Assembly (NCBI GenBank): GCA_034437895.1
Contig: DAOTTO010000295.1
Location: 1 to 10,097 of the forward strand
Direction: 5' to 3'
DNA: 10,097 nucleotides
Source of the DNA: JANRLJ01 sp034437895
GTDB taxonomy: Bacteria; Chloroflexota; Anaerolineae; Aggregatilineales; Phototrophicaceae
Shown: positions 1 to 5,320 of the stretch, piece after piece
Numbering within the stretch: the first letter of the stretch is position 1
Layout: each line of letters starts with the position of its first letter
Notes under the pieces: model-generated
Told to the model about the DNA's origin: nothing
The model's database searches: none
What the model saw: the letters and a program-made list of their open reading frames with translations, nothing else
Translations under genes and position numbers: made by a program

Positions 1-25
1 TAATCTATTGCGACGATGCAAGCCC

Positions 26-54
26 TTGAAAGCGCCATATCCGCATGGTAACAT
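26..54 (+). promoter_or_regulatory. Candidate rpmB promoter
   Basis: A sigma70-like pair precedes rpmB: TTGAAA at 26-31 and TAACAT at 49-54, separated by 17 bp. The -35 matches the consensus at five of six positions and the -10 at four of six. A small perfect hairpin (GCATG, loop GTAA, CATGC, 43-56) overlaps the -10. Transcription would start near position 61, leaving a leader of about 33 nt before the ATG at 94. This is pattern matching only, and the window edge hides anything further upstream. Confidence 0.35.
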
Positions 55-83
55 GCACTTTCGCAGTCTAATAAATAAAATTT

Positions 84-87
84 GAGG
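84..87 (+). promoter_or_regulatory. rpmB ribosome-binding site that decides the start
   Basis: GAGG at 84-87 lies 6 nt before the ATG at 94. An in-frame TTG at 82 overlaps this Shine-Dalgarno sequence and therefore cannot be the start. Starting at 94 also gives the family-typical N-terminus, with the first CxxC pair at residues 4 and 7. Confidence 0.7.
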
Positions 88-93
88 CTTGTC

Positions 94-276
94 ATGGCAA
101 TCTGTGAAACTTGTGGCAAAAAGCCGTCCTTCGGCAATAAGCGCAGCCACTCGCTGAAGGCGACCCGGCGTAAATTTAAGCCTAATCTTCAGAAAGTTAC
201 CGTTCTGCAACAAGGTGTCGCTGTCCGAAAGACGCTCTGTACCAAGTGCATCAAAGCCCTTTCTAAAGACTCCTAA
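94..276 (+). CDS. rpmB: Large ribosomal subunit protein bL28
   Basis: This 60-residue protein is ribosomal protein L28, a structural component of the 50S subunit. It begins MAICETCGKKPSFG, continues with a strongly basic central stretch (KATRRKFKPNLQ, residues 22-33) and ends with the RKTLCTKCIKAL segment. Four cysteines form two CxxC pairs (C4/C7 and C49/C52), the zinc-ribbon (C+) version of L28; many bacteria carry a C- version without them. Length and motif order are normal for the short form of the family. The start is ATG 94, supported by GAGG 6 nt upstream. The gene appears monocistronic: a terminator follows 5 bases after the stop, and rpe is convergent on the other strand. Family assignment is very secure. 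Zinc binding is inferred from the cysteines. Confidence 0.96.
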   Translation: MAICETCGKKPSFGNKRSHSLKATRRKFKPNLQKVTVLQQGVAVRKTLCTKCIKALSKDS

Positions 277-280
277 CCAT

Positions 281-315
281 CGAAAAGGCCGGCACATCCG
301 GCTTTTTCGTTTTCT
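281..315 (+). terminator. Intrinsic terminator of rpmB
   Basis: A 12-bp stem (281-292 with 298-309, one G-U pair, 5-nt loop CACAT) is followed by TTTTCT at 310-315, and a T5 run lies inside the 3' arm. It sits between the convergent stops of rpmB (276) and rpe (324). Read on the minus strand the G-U pair becomes an A-C mismatch and no clean T tract follows, so it should work better for rpmB than for rpe. Confidence 0.8.
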
Positions 316-323
316 AAGCCCTT

Positions 324-980
324 TTACCGCATCGACTGACGCAGCGCTTCGATATTTTTCGCAATCTTCCCGCTGTTGAAAACCGACGTTCCCGCAATTA
401 GCACATTCGCGCCAGCTTGTGCCGCCGTCATCGCGGTATTGATATTGATGCCGCCGTCCACTTCCAAGTTCACCGGATGATGTGAGTCGCCGATCATGGC
501 ACGTAACCGCGCAACTTTTGGCATCATCTCCACCAAAAATTCCTGACCACCCCACCCCGGATTGACTGTCATCACAGTTATCACATCAATCATCGACATA
601 ATCTCGGAAAGTGCGCTGGCAGGCGTATGCGGGTTCAGCGCTACGCCTGCTTGCAGACCAAAACCCCGAATCATCTGTAACGTGCGATGCAGGTTTGGGC
701 TGGCCTCCACATGCACCGTGAGCGCATCCGCCCCCGCTTCAACAAACGCTTCAATCTGGCGTTCCGGCTCGACAATCATTAAATGAACATCCAACGGCAA
801 ATTCGTCACGCGCCGCGCCGCCGCCACAACCACTGGCCCCATCGTAATATTCGGCACGAAACGCCCATCCATTACGTCAATATGGATCAGTTCTGCCCCG
901 GCAGCCTCGGCTTCCTGAATCTGGTCGCCAAGCCGAGCAAAGTCTGCGGCTAAGATCGAAGGCGCAATTAAAACGCTCAT
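324..980 (-). CDS. rpe: Ribulose-phosphate 3-epimerase
   Basis: Rpe interconverts D-ribulose 5-phosphate and D-xylulose 5-phosphate in the cytoplasm, in the pentose phosphate pathway (and the Calvin cycle where present). The 218-residue length is normal for this TIM-barrel family. The family landmarks appear in order: IAPSILAADF (5-14), HIDVMDGRFVPN (33-44), DVHLM (64-68), the phosphate-side loop MTVNPGWGGQ (137-146), EVDGG (173-177) and GTSVF (197-201). The metal ligands and general acid/base residues expected from known structures are all present: H33, D35, H66 and D175. The ATG at 980 has AGAGGA 6 nt upstream. The gene is convergent with rpmB and divergent from the aldo/keto reductase, with its own perfect TATAAT -10 box. 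Nothing suggests truncation. The related allulose-6-phosphate epimerase is less likely given the clean Rpe motifs. Confidence 0.97.
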   Translation of the reverse strand: MSVLIAPSILAADFARLGDQIQEAEAAGAELIHIDVMDGRFVPNITMGPVVVAAARRVTNLPLDVHLMIVEPERQIEAFVEAGADALTVHVEASPNLHRTLQMIRGFGLQAGVALNPHTPASALSEIMSMIDVITVMTVNPGWGGQEFLVEMMPKVARLRAMIGDSHHPVNLEVDGGININTAMTAAQAGANVLIAGTSVFNSGKIAKNIEALRQSMR

Positions 981-1016
981 AAAGTATCCTCTTAATGTAT
1001 GGACTTAAGCGTATCG

Positions 1017-1022
1017 ATTATA
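1017..1022 (-). promoter_or_regulatory. rpe -10 box
   Basis: Reading leftward, 1022-1017 is a perfect TATAAT, about 37 bp before the rpe ATG. Transcription would start near 1010, giving a leader of roughly 30 nt that contains the AGAGGA ribosome-binding site at 992-987. No good -35 hexamer is visible at 16-18 bp spacing, so the promoter may depend on an activator or simply be -10 driven. Confidence 0.5.
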
Positions 1023-1055
1023 CTATGCCGACCTAAGATGAGCGAAAAGAAAACG

Positions 1056-1098
1056 TTTCTCGACGGAATATGTGTCTGCGTTATACTTTTTCGAGAAA
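1056..1098 (+). promoter_or_regulatory. Candidate promoter of the aldo/keto reductase, flanked by an inverted repeat
   Basis: TCGACG (1060-1065) and TATACT (1082-1087), 16 bp apart, form a plausible sigma70 promoter with transcription from about 1094. An exact 8-bp inverted repeat, TTTCTCGA (1056-1063) and TCGAGAAA (1091-1098), brackets the -10 box: one arm overlaps the -35 and the other lies at the expected start of transcription. This placement would suit a repressor operator, but an 8-bp repeat can also arise by chance in A/T-rich DNA. Confidence 0.35.
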
Positions 1099-1129
1099 AT
1101 AATTTCACACAAGGAAAAGGCTTTTCATC

Positions 1130-2092
1130 ATGGAATATCGCAGATTAGGGAGCGCAGGCGTTCAGGTCAGCGCGATTTCGCTAGGGGCATGGTTAACCTA
1201 TGGCAGTAGCCGCATCGAATTTGACGGCGCGGTGGCCTGCCTGCGAAAAGCTATCGAATCCGGCATCAACTTTATCGATGTCGCCGATATGTATGCCTAT
1301 GGCGAAGCAGAAAAAGTCGTCGGGCAGGTCATTAAAGATTACAAACGCAGCGATCTCGTCATCAGCACCAAAGCCTATTGGCCCATGAGCGAGCATGTCA
1401 ATGATCGCGGCTTATCGCGCAAACATATTATTGAATCCGTCCATAAATCTTTGAAACGTTTTGAAACCGATTATGTCGACATCTTTTTCTGCCATCGCTA
1501 CGATGACGACTCGCCCACCGAAGAAACAATCCGCACCATTAGTGACTTAATGCAGCAGGGGAAAATCCTGTATTGGGGAACAAGTGTCTGGTCAGCAGAA
1601 AATATCGAAGAAGCCGTCCAAATTTCTGACCGACTCAACACCTATCGCCCTGTCACCGAACAGCCCGAATATAACATGCTCTTCCGCGATCATGTAGAAG
1701 GGTCGGTTCAGGCAGCTTGCGAAAAATATGGCATTGGCTTGGTCGTCTGGAGTCCTTTAGCGCAAGGGGTGTTGACAGGTAAATATAATAATGGCATTCC
1801 AGAAGACAGCCGAGGCAATAATTTTGGCAAAAACTTCGTCAGCGGTTATCTGGTGGAAGATCAATTAGAGCGCGTCCGCAAAATTACGGTGCTGGCGCAA
1901 GAAATGGGAACGACTCCCGCCGCTCTTGCTTTGGCATGGGCGCTAAAAAATCCCGTCGTCAGCAGTGTCATCACCGGCGCGACCAAAATTTCCCAGGTTG
2001 AAGAAAATCTCAAAGCGTTGGATGTCAAGATCACCGACGAAATCAACCAGAAGATCGAGGACATTCTGCAAAATAAACCCATCACAGCATAA
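1130..2092 (+). CDS. Aldo/keto reductase, K+-channel beta-subunit-like
   Basis: This 320-residue cytoplasmic protein is a complete member of the NAD(P)H-dependent aldo/keto reductase superfamily (TIM barrel). It most resembles the branch that includes the voltage-gated K+ channel beta subunits and bacterial YghZ-type enzymes. The catalytic tetrad is intact: D50 and Y55 in the segment FIDVADMYAYGEAE, K81 in STKAYW and H122 in FFCHRYD. Cofactor-site motifs follow: WGTSVWSAENI (149-159), WSPLAQGVLTGKY (207-219), and TGATKISQVEENL (282-294), the usual NADP 2'-phosphate region. The ATG at 1130 is preceded by AAGGAAAAGG (1111-1120). The gene stands alone, divergent from rpe and convergent with the Mrp operon. 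The substrate cannot be read from the sequence; detoxification of reactive carbonyls is a common role in the family. No K+ channel gene is adjacent, so the channel-like name reflects homology only. Confidence 0.93.
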   Translation: MEYRRLGSAGVQVSAISLGAWLTYGSSRIEFDGAVACLRKAIESGINFIDVADMYAYGEAEKVVGQVIKDYKRSDLVISTKAYWPMSEHVNDRGLSRKHIIESVHKSLKRFETDYVDIFFCHRYDDDSPTEETIRTISDLMQQGKILYWGTSVWSAENIEEAVQISDRLNTYRPVTEQPEYNMLFRDHVEGSVQAACEKYGIGLVVWSPLAQGVLTGKYNNGIPEDSRGNNFGKNFVSGYLVEDQLERVRKITVLAQEMGTTPAALALAWALKNPVVSSVITGATKISQVEENLKALDVKITDEINQKIEDILQNKPITA

Positions 2093-2155
2093 GAACTAAA
2101 ACACATCCGCAGTTGGATAGGGAAAGTGACGACACAAAAACTCGGATATAATAAA

Positions 2156-2190
2156 ACGAAAACCGACAGCAGAATTGCTGTCGGCTTCGT
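2156..2190 (-). terminator. Intrinsic terminator, best oriented for the Mrp operon
   Basis: A perfect 9-bp stem (CCGACAGCA 2163-2171 with TGCTGTCGG 2176-2184, 4-nt loop) is extended by an outer ACGAA/TTCGT pairing (2156-2160 with 2186-2190). Read leftward, the core stem is followed at once by the T-rich run TTTTCGTTTTATT, as expected of an intrinsic terminator for mrpG, whose stop is at 2354. Read rightward, from the aldo/keto reductase ending at 2092, the downstream side is CTTCGTCTTGGG, a poor T tract. It may still serve that gene weakly. Confidence 0.75.
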
Positions 2191-2353
2191 CTTGGGAAGT
2201 TGTGCAAATAACTCCCTATAGCGTGCAGTGGGCTGGCGCACTGCCCAGTTATTTCCCCGCTCACTAAGCCGCTTTTCACAACTAGGATTTATCCCTTGCG
2301 ATTTGCCTCGGAACTGTACTACTACATATATGTGTCCCAATCGCAACGGAATA
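2191..2353. other. Non-coding 3' region of the Mrp transcript
   Basis: No credible gene lies between the terminator and the mrpG stop. The stretch contains a hairpin with 6-bp arms (GCAGTG 2225-2230, CACTGC 2239-2244, 8-nt loop) and a 10-bp palindrome ACATATATGT (2324-2333). It would be an unusually long 3' untranslated region of about 165 nt. Neither element has a recognised function. Confidence 0.4.
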
Positions 2354-2710
2354 TCAAGCAGCAGATAACCCCTCGTCCAACTGGATGTCTTCAATAAATT
2401 CAAACTTGCCAGCCATGTCATCACGCACAGGGCTTTTCATTGGGACTTTATGTCGATAAGCGGCGGCTGCAATGGCGTGTGTGCCAACAGGTAGTGTCAG
2501 AACAGCAAAGATCGCCAGCGCTAATAATTTGAGCGCTGCCGAAGGCATCAGAATCGCCGTACCGAGCAATAGCCCACACAAGCCAACAGTCGATACCTTG
2601 CCAGAAGCGTGGAGGCGACAGTACAAATCTGGCATACGAATAACCCCTAAAACACCAATGGCACAAAAGCCGATTCCACCCCATAACACAAGTAATCCGA
2701 TGATTTCCAT
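2354..2710 (-). CDS. mrpG: Mrp Na+/H+ antiporter subunit G
   Basis: MrpG (MnhG/PhaG) is a small integral membrane subunit of the multi-subunit Na+/H+ antiporter. The product is 118 residues with three predicted membrane helices (about 3-23, 41-56 and 61-82) and a polar, acidic C-terminal tail. The family signature is clear: GVIRMPDLYCRLHASGK at 22-38, with R25, P27, D28, Y30, R32 and H34, followed by LTLPVGTHAI at 71-80. The reading frame is open further upstream, but that extension runs through mrpF and has no membrane-protein character. The ATG at 2710 lies one base after the mrpF stop and has AAGG 9 nt upstream (2723-2720), so it is preferred. This is the last gene of the operon. Confidence 0.93.
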   Translation of the reverse strand: MEIIGLLVLWGGIGFCAIGVLGVIRMPDLYCRLHASGKVSTVGLCGLLLGTAILMPSAALKLLALAIFAVLTLPVGTHAIAAAAYRHKVPMKSPVRDDMAGKFEFIEDIQLDEGLSAA

Positions 2711-2711
2711 T

Positions 2712-2987
2712 TTAAAACACCTTTCCTTCAGAGATATACCGAGCGAGCGCGATAGTTCCGATAAAGCCAAATGCCGCGAGTGCAATGGCAACGTCGATAA
2801 ACATAACTGTCCCGCGCAGCAGTGCCAAGACAACGATGATTCCAATCAAAAGTGTAGTGATGGCATCAATAGCCTGCAATCGGTCAGCGGCGCTCGGACC
2901 TCTCCAAACGCGATAAGCACAAGGGATGATGAGTACGACCAAGACAATCAGCGCTGCCTGAATTCCGAGTTCCAATAATCCTGACAT
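2712..2987 (-). CDS. mrpF: Mrp Na+/H+ antiporter subunit F
   Basis: MrpF (MnhF/PhaF) is a 91-residue membrane subunit of the Mrp antiporter, in the usual size range. Three hydrophobic segments are visible at about 8-26, 43-59 and 62-84. The diagnostic motif RGPSAADRLQAID occupies 29-41, with R29-G30-P31, D35-R36 and D41 conserved. The ATG at 2987 is 3 bases beyond the mrpE stop and has AAAGGA about 8 nt upstream, inside the mrpE coding sequence; this overlap suggests translational coupling. The assignment is secure from the motif and the gene order. Confidence 0.94.
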   Translation of the reverse strand: MSGLLELGIQAALIVLVVLIIPCAYRVWRGPSAADRLQAIDAITTLLIGIIVVLALLRGTVMFIDVAIALAAFGFIGTIALARYISEGKVF

Positions 2988-2990
2988 TTC

Positions 2991-3485
2991 TCAGTCCTTT
3001 CCCACAATCCGGCGTAGGAGTTTGAGGCGTTTTGATTGTGCCGCCTCGGCATTATTGAAAGAGGCTTCAACATCCAAGCAGTGAACATACATAGTGTGGC
3101 TGCCATTAAAGTCAACGACCAGTTCGCCGGGAGTGATGGTGATGCCATGTGCGCTAAAGGCGGCTGTAAAATCGCTTTCATCCTTGTCCTGGGTGTAGAC
3201 AGTGATAATGCCAGGATTCATGGGCATGTTGGGGTTGAGAACCCGTTTGGCGACATCCACACTCGATATCAATATATCTCGCCCTAAAGTGAGGATATAA
3301 ATTACCAAAGCTGCAAGTTGGTCGGGCAACCGCCTGTAATTGATTTCGACTTTTTCCAACTTAAGCATCAGTAGAATGGCAAATCCGAGTACAAAGCCGA
3401 CCACAAAACTTCCTAGATTCACACTTGATGTGACGATCATCCAGACAGCAGCCATCGGAACAGCGAACAACAGAGTCATGAACAT
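2991..3485 (-). CDS. mrpE: Mrp Na+/H+ antiporter subunit E
   Basis: MrpE (MnhE/PhaE) is a membrane subunit with a soluble C-terminal domain; in studied systems it supports assembly and full activity of the antiporter. The product is 164 residues, normal for the family. Hydrophobic segments lie at about 3-20, 22-42 and 56-68. The conserved stretch SSVDVAKRVLNP covers 74-85, and the cytoplasmic domain carries PGIITVYTQ (91-99), GITITPGELVVDF (114-126) and YVHCLDV (133-139). The usual family motif in the second of these reads NSITLTPGT, so HGITITPGE is a mild variant. ATG 3485 has GGAGG 7 nt upstream; the internal ATG at 3479 is less well placed. The mrpD stop is 3 bases upstream. Confidence 0.93.
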   Translation of the reverse strand: MFMTLLFAVPMAAVWMIVTSSVNLGSFVVGFVLGFAILLMLKLEKVEINYRRLPDQLAALVIYILTLGRDILISSVDVAKRVLNPNMPMNPGIITVYTQDKDESDFTAAFSAHGITITPGELVVDFNGSHTMYVHCLDVEASFNNAEAAQSKRLKLLRRIVGKD

Positions 3486-3488
3486 TTT

Positions 3489-4979
3489 CTATCCTCCCAA
3501 TACACCACGAATGTAAATATTTGGATCAGCAAGACGGCTTACAGCGATAGTTGCTGCTTCAACCAAGGGAGATGCATATAGACCGAGCAGGACACATAAA
3601 CACACCAATAGTGTCGGCGCAAGAATACTATCGCCAGTTGGTTTTAGTTGGAGATTTTCGTCAGCCGGACGTTGAAAAATATGCTGCCAGGTGCGCGTCA
3701 TATAGAGCAGAGTGATGAGTCCTGCGGCAACTGCTAGACCCAAGATTAACCAGCTTTCGGCTTCGATTCCACCCCGTACGATCGTTAACTTGCTGATAAA
3801 ACCATTGAGCGGAGGGATACCGGTCAGCGCGAGTCCAGCGAGGAGATACAGCACGCTGGTCGCCCTCATTTCTCGTCCGGCTCCCCCGATGTCATCCAGC
3901 CTGGCGCTTTTGTTGGGCATCCGGCTGGCAACTGCACCCGTAATCATAAGCAGGGACGACTTAATAAAGGAGTGGTTGAAGGAATAAACAATTGCGCCAA
4001 TCAGCGCTAGTGGTGTCCCCCAGCCGATACCGAGCAAAATAAAACCGATTTGACCGAAGGTTGAATAAGCAAGCATCCGTTTGGCATCATACGTACGAAG
4101 TGCTGCCAAACTTCCAAAGAAAATTCCAATAATCCCCAGAATAACCAGTAACGTGCGTACAAGGGAGGCTTCTGCGACGAAAAGCAGCGTGGTCAGCCGG
4201 ATTAATCCATAGACACCCACTTTGACGACAACCGAGGATAGCACTGCGTGAACCGGGGTTGGCGCGGCAGTATGAAAATCCGGTTGCCAGAAATGAAAGG
4301 GGAAAACGGCGCTCTTGAGTAGAAATGCACACATCAGCATAACCGCCGCCGCCTGTGCCAGCAAAGGACGTTCACCACTCTCCAAAAAACGAGCAATATC
4401 AGCTAACGTGAGCGTCCCAAACGTTGCGTAAATAGCGGCGATGCCCATCAGTAGAAACAACGACCCCATTGCACTGATAAGCAAATATTTGATCGCAGCC
4501 TCGACACCTAGCCGATTATCTGAAATGGCGACCAGTACCACTGATGATATAATCATGAGTTCTTGGAAGACAAACAGGGTAAAAATGTCACCTGTGTAAA
4601 ATGCACCATTCAATCCCGCAGCCATACATAGGAAGAGCGGCATAAAAGCCGGATACCTCACACATTTATCACGGCAGCCGAGAATATAGAGGGTTCCACC
4701 AGCAACTACTGTCGTTGCCATGACCTCAAAAAGTGCCGAGAGCATGTCAGGCGCGAGGACAATGCCATAAGGCGGAACGTAACCACCCAGCCGATAAAGT
4801 TGCAGACCTCCGTCCCAATTTGCTTTTAAGATGGCGAGACTACCTACCCATGCCAGTGTACTCGCCGTCATGCCGATGACATGCTGAATACGCAGAAAAT
4901 GCGCGAACAGCACGCACAATGCTGCTCCAAACAACGGGGCGAAAATGGGAACAAGGACGAGTGTATTATCTGGTGTCAT
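3489..4979 (-). CDS. mrpD: Mrp Na+/H+ antiporter subunit D
   Basis: MrpD (MnhD/PhaD) is one of the two large antiporter-like subunits, homologous to NuoM/NuoN of complex I, and is expected to form an ion-translocating channel. The 496-residue length is normal and the sequence is hydrophobic throughout, with about 14 membrane segments. Key charged residues are present: E140 in LFVFQELMI (predicted TM5), K222 in LLKSAVFPFHFWQPD, K253 in SSVVVKVGVY, and H336/K340 in FNHSFIKSSLL. E140 and K222 correspond by motif to residues shown to be essential in Bacillus MrpD. The ATG at 4979 has AAGGG 6-7 nt upstream and is 2 bases from the mrpC stop. No break or unusual insertion is seen. Confidence 0.95.
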   Translation of the reverse strand: MTPDNTLVLVPIFAPLFGAALCVLFAHFLRIQHVIGMTASTLAWVGSLAILKANWDGGLQLYRLGGYVPPYGIVLAPDMLSALFEVMATTVVAGGTLYILGCRDKCVRYPAFMPLFLCMAAGLNGAFYTGDIFTLFVFQELMIISSVVLVAISDNRLGVEAAIKYLLISAMGSLFLLMGIAAIYATFGTLTLADIARFLESGERPLLAQAAAVMLMCAFLLKSAVFPFHFWQPDFHTAAPTPVHAVLSSVVVKVGVYGLIRLTTLLFVAEASLVRTLLVILGIIGIFFGSLAALRTYDAKRMLAYSTFGQIGFILLGIGWGTPLALIGAIVYSFNHSFIKSSLLMITGAVASRMPNKSARLDDIGGAGREMRATSVLYLLAGLALTGIPPLNGFISKLTIVRGGIEAESWLILGLAVAAGLITLLYMTRTWQHIFQRPADENLQLKPTGDSILAPTLLVCLCVLLGLYASPLVEAATIAVSRLADPNIYIRGVLGG

Positions 4980-4981
4980 GC

Positions 4982-5320
4982 CTAACCCTTAAGCTGATCG
5001 AGCATATCCAGATCGGCGGTTTTATAACGGCGCGCCGATGAGGAAATTAAGCCTAATAAAATGGCATAAGAGCCGAAGCTGATCACAATCGCTGTTAGAA
5101 TGAGCGCTTGCACCAGCGGATCACTTACGGGTATTTGACCAACATTCTGTGCATAAGCTGGCGCTTGTCCATTGAACGCGCCGACGGCGAGGAAAAGCAG
5201 GTTAATCGCAGTGAACAGGATATAGAAACCCATCGCTGATTTCACCATATCACGGCGCAGGAGTTGGAACACGCCTAATCCGAACATAACACCCGTAGCG
5301 AGTGCAAACAGGATATTCAT
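4982..5320 (-). CDS. mrpC: Mrp Na+/H+ antiporter subunit C
   Basis: MrpC (MnhC/PhaC) is the NuoK-like small membrane subunit. The product has 112 residues and three membrane segments (about 3-20, 29-48 and 71-92), the normal architecture. The strongest signature is SDPLVQALILTAIVISFG at 66-83; the family usually reads DPLPQALVLTAIVIGFA. N40 within the second helix and G51 in the following loop are also typical. Translation is coupled to mrpA: the start ATG (5320-5318) and the mrpA TGA stop (5319-5317) share an ATGA overlap. A GGAG sequence lies about 5 nt upstream inside mrpA. Confidence 0.95.
   Translation of the reverse strand: MNILFALATGVMFGLGVFQLLRRDMVKSAMGFYILFTAINLLFLAVGAFNGQAPAYAQNVGQIPVSDPLVQALILTAIVISFGSYAILLGLISSSARRYKTADLDMLDQLKG

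Noticed and set aside
1..87. Open minor frames at the left edge that could be the tail of an upstream gene
   Set aside because: None gives a recognisable protein end, and a promoter-like pair for rpmB occupies the same stretch.
2324..2333. The 10-bp palindrome ACATATATGT
   Set aside because: Alternating A/T-rich palindromes of this length are common by chance, and nothing nearby gives it a role.
1861..2424. A 187-codon open frame on the minus strand across the 3' end of the aldo/keto reductase and the intergenic terminator
   Set aside because: It overlaps two real genes, runs through the hairpin terminator and has no recognisable domain or ribosome-binding site.
2711..2845. A 45-residue N-terminal extension of mrpG
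   Set aside because: It lies wholly within mrpF in another frame; the ATG at 2710 follows the mrpF stop by one base and begins the first membrane helix.
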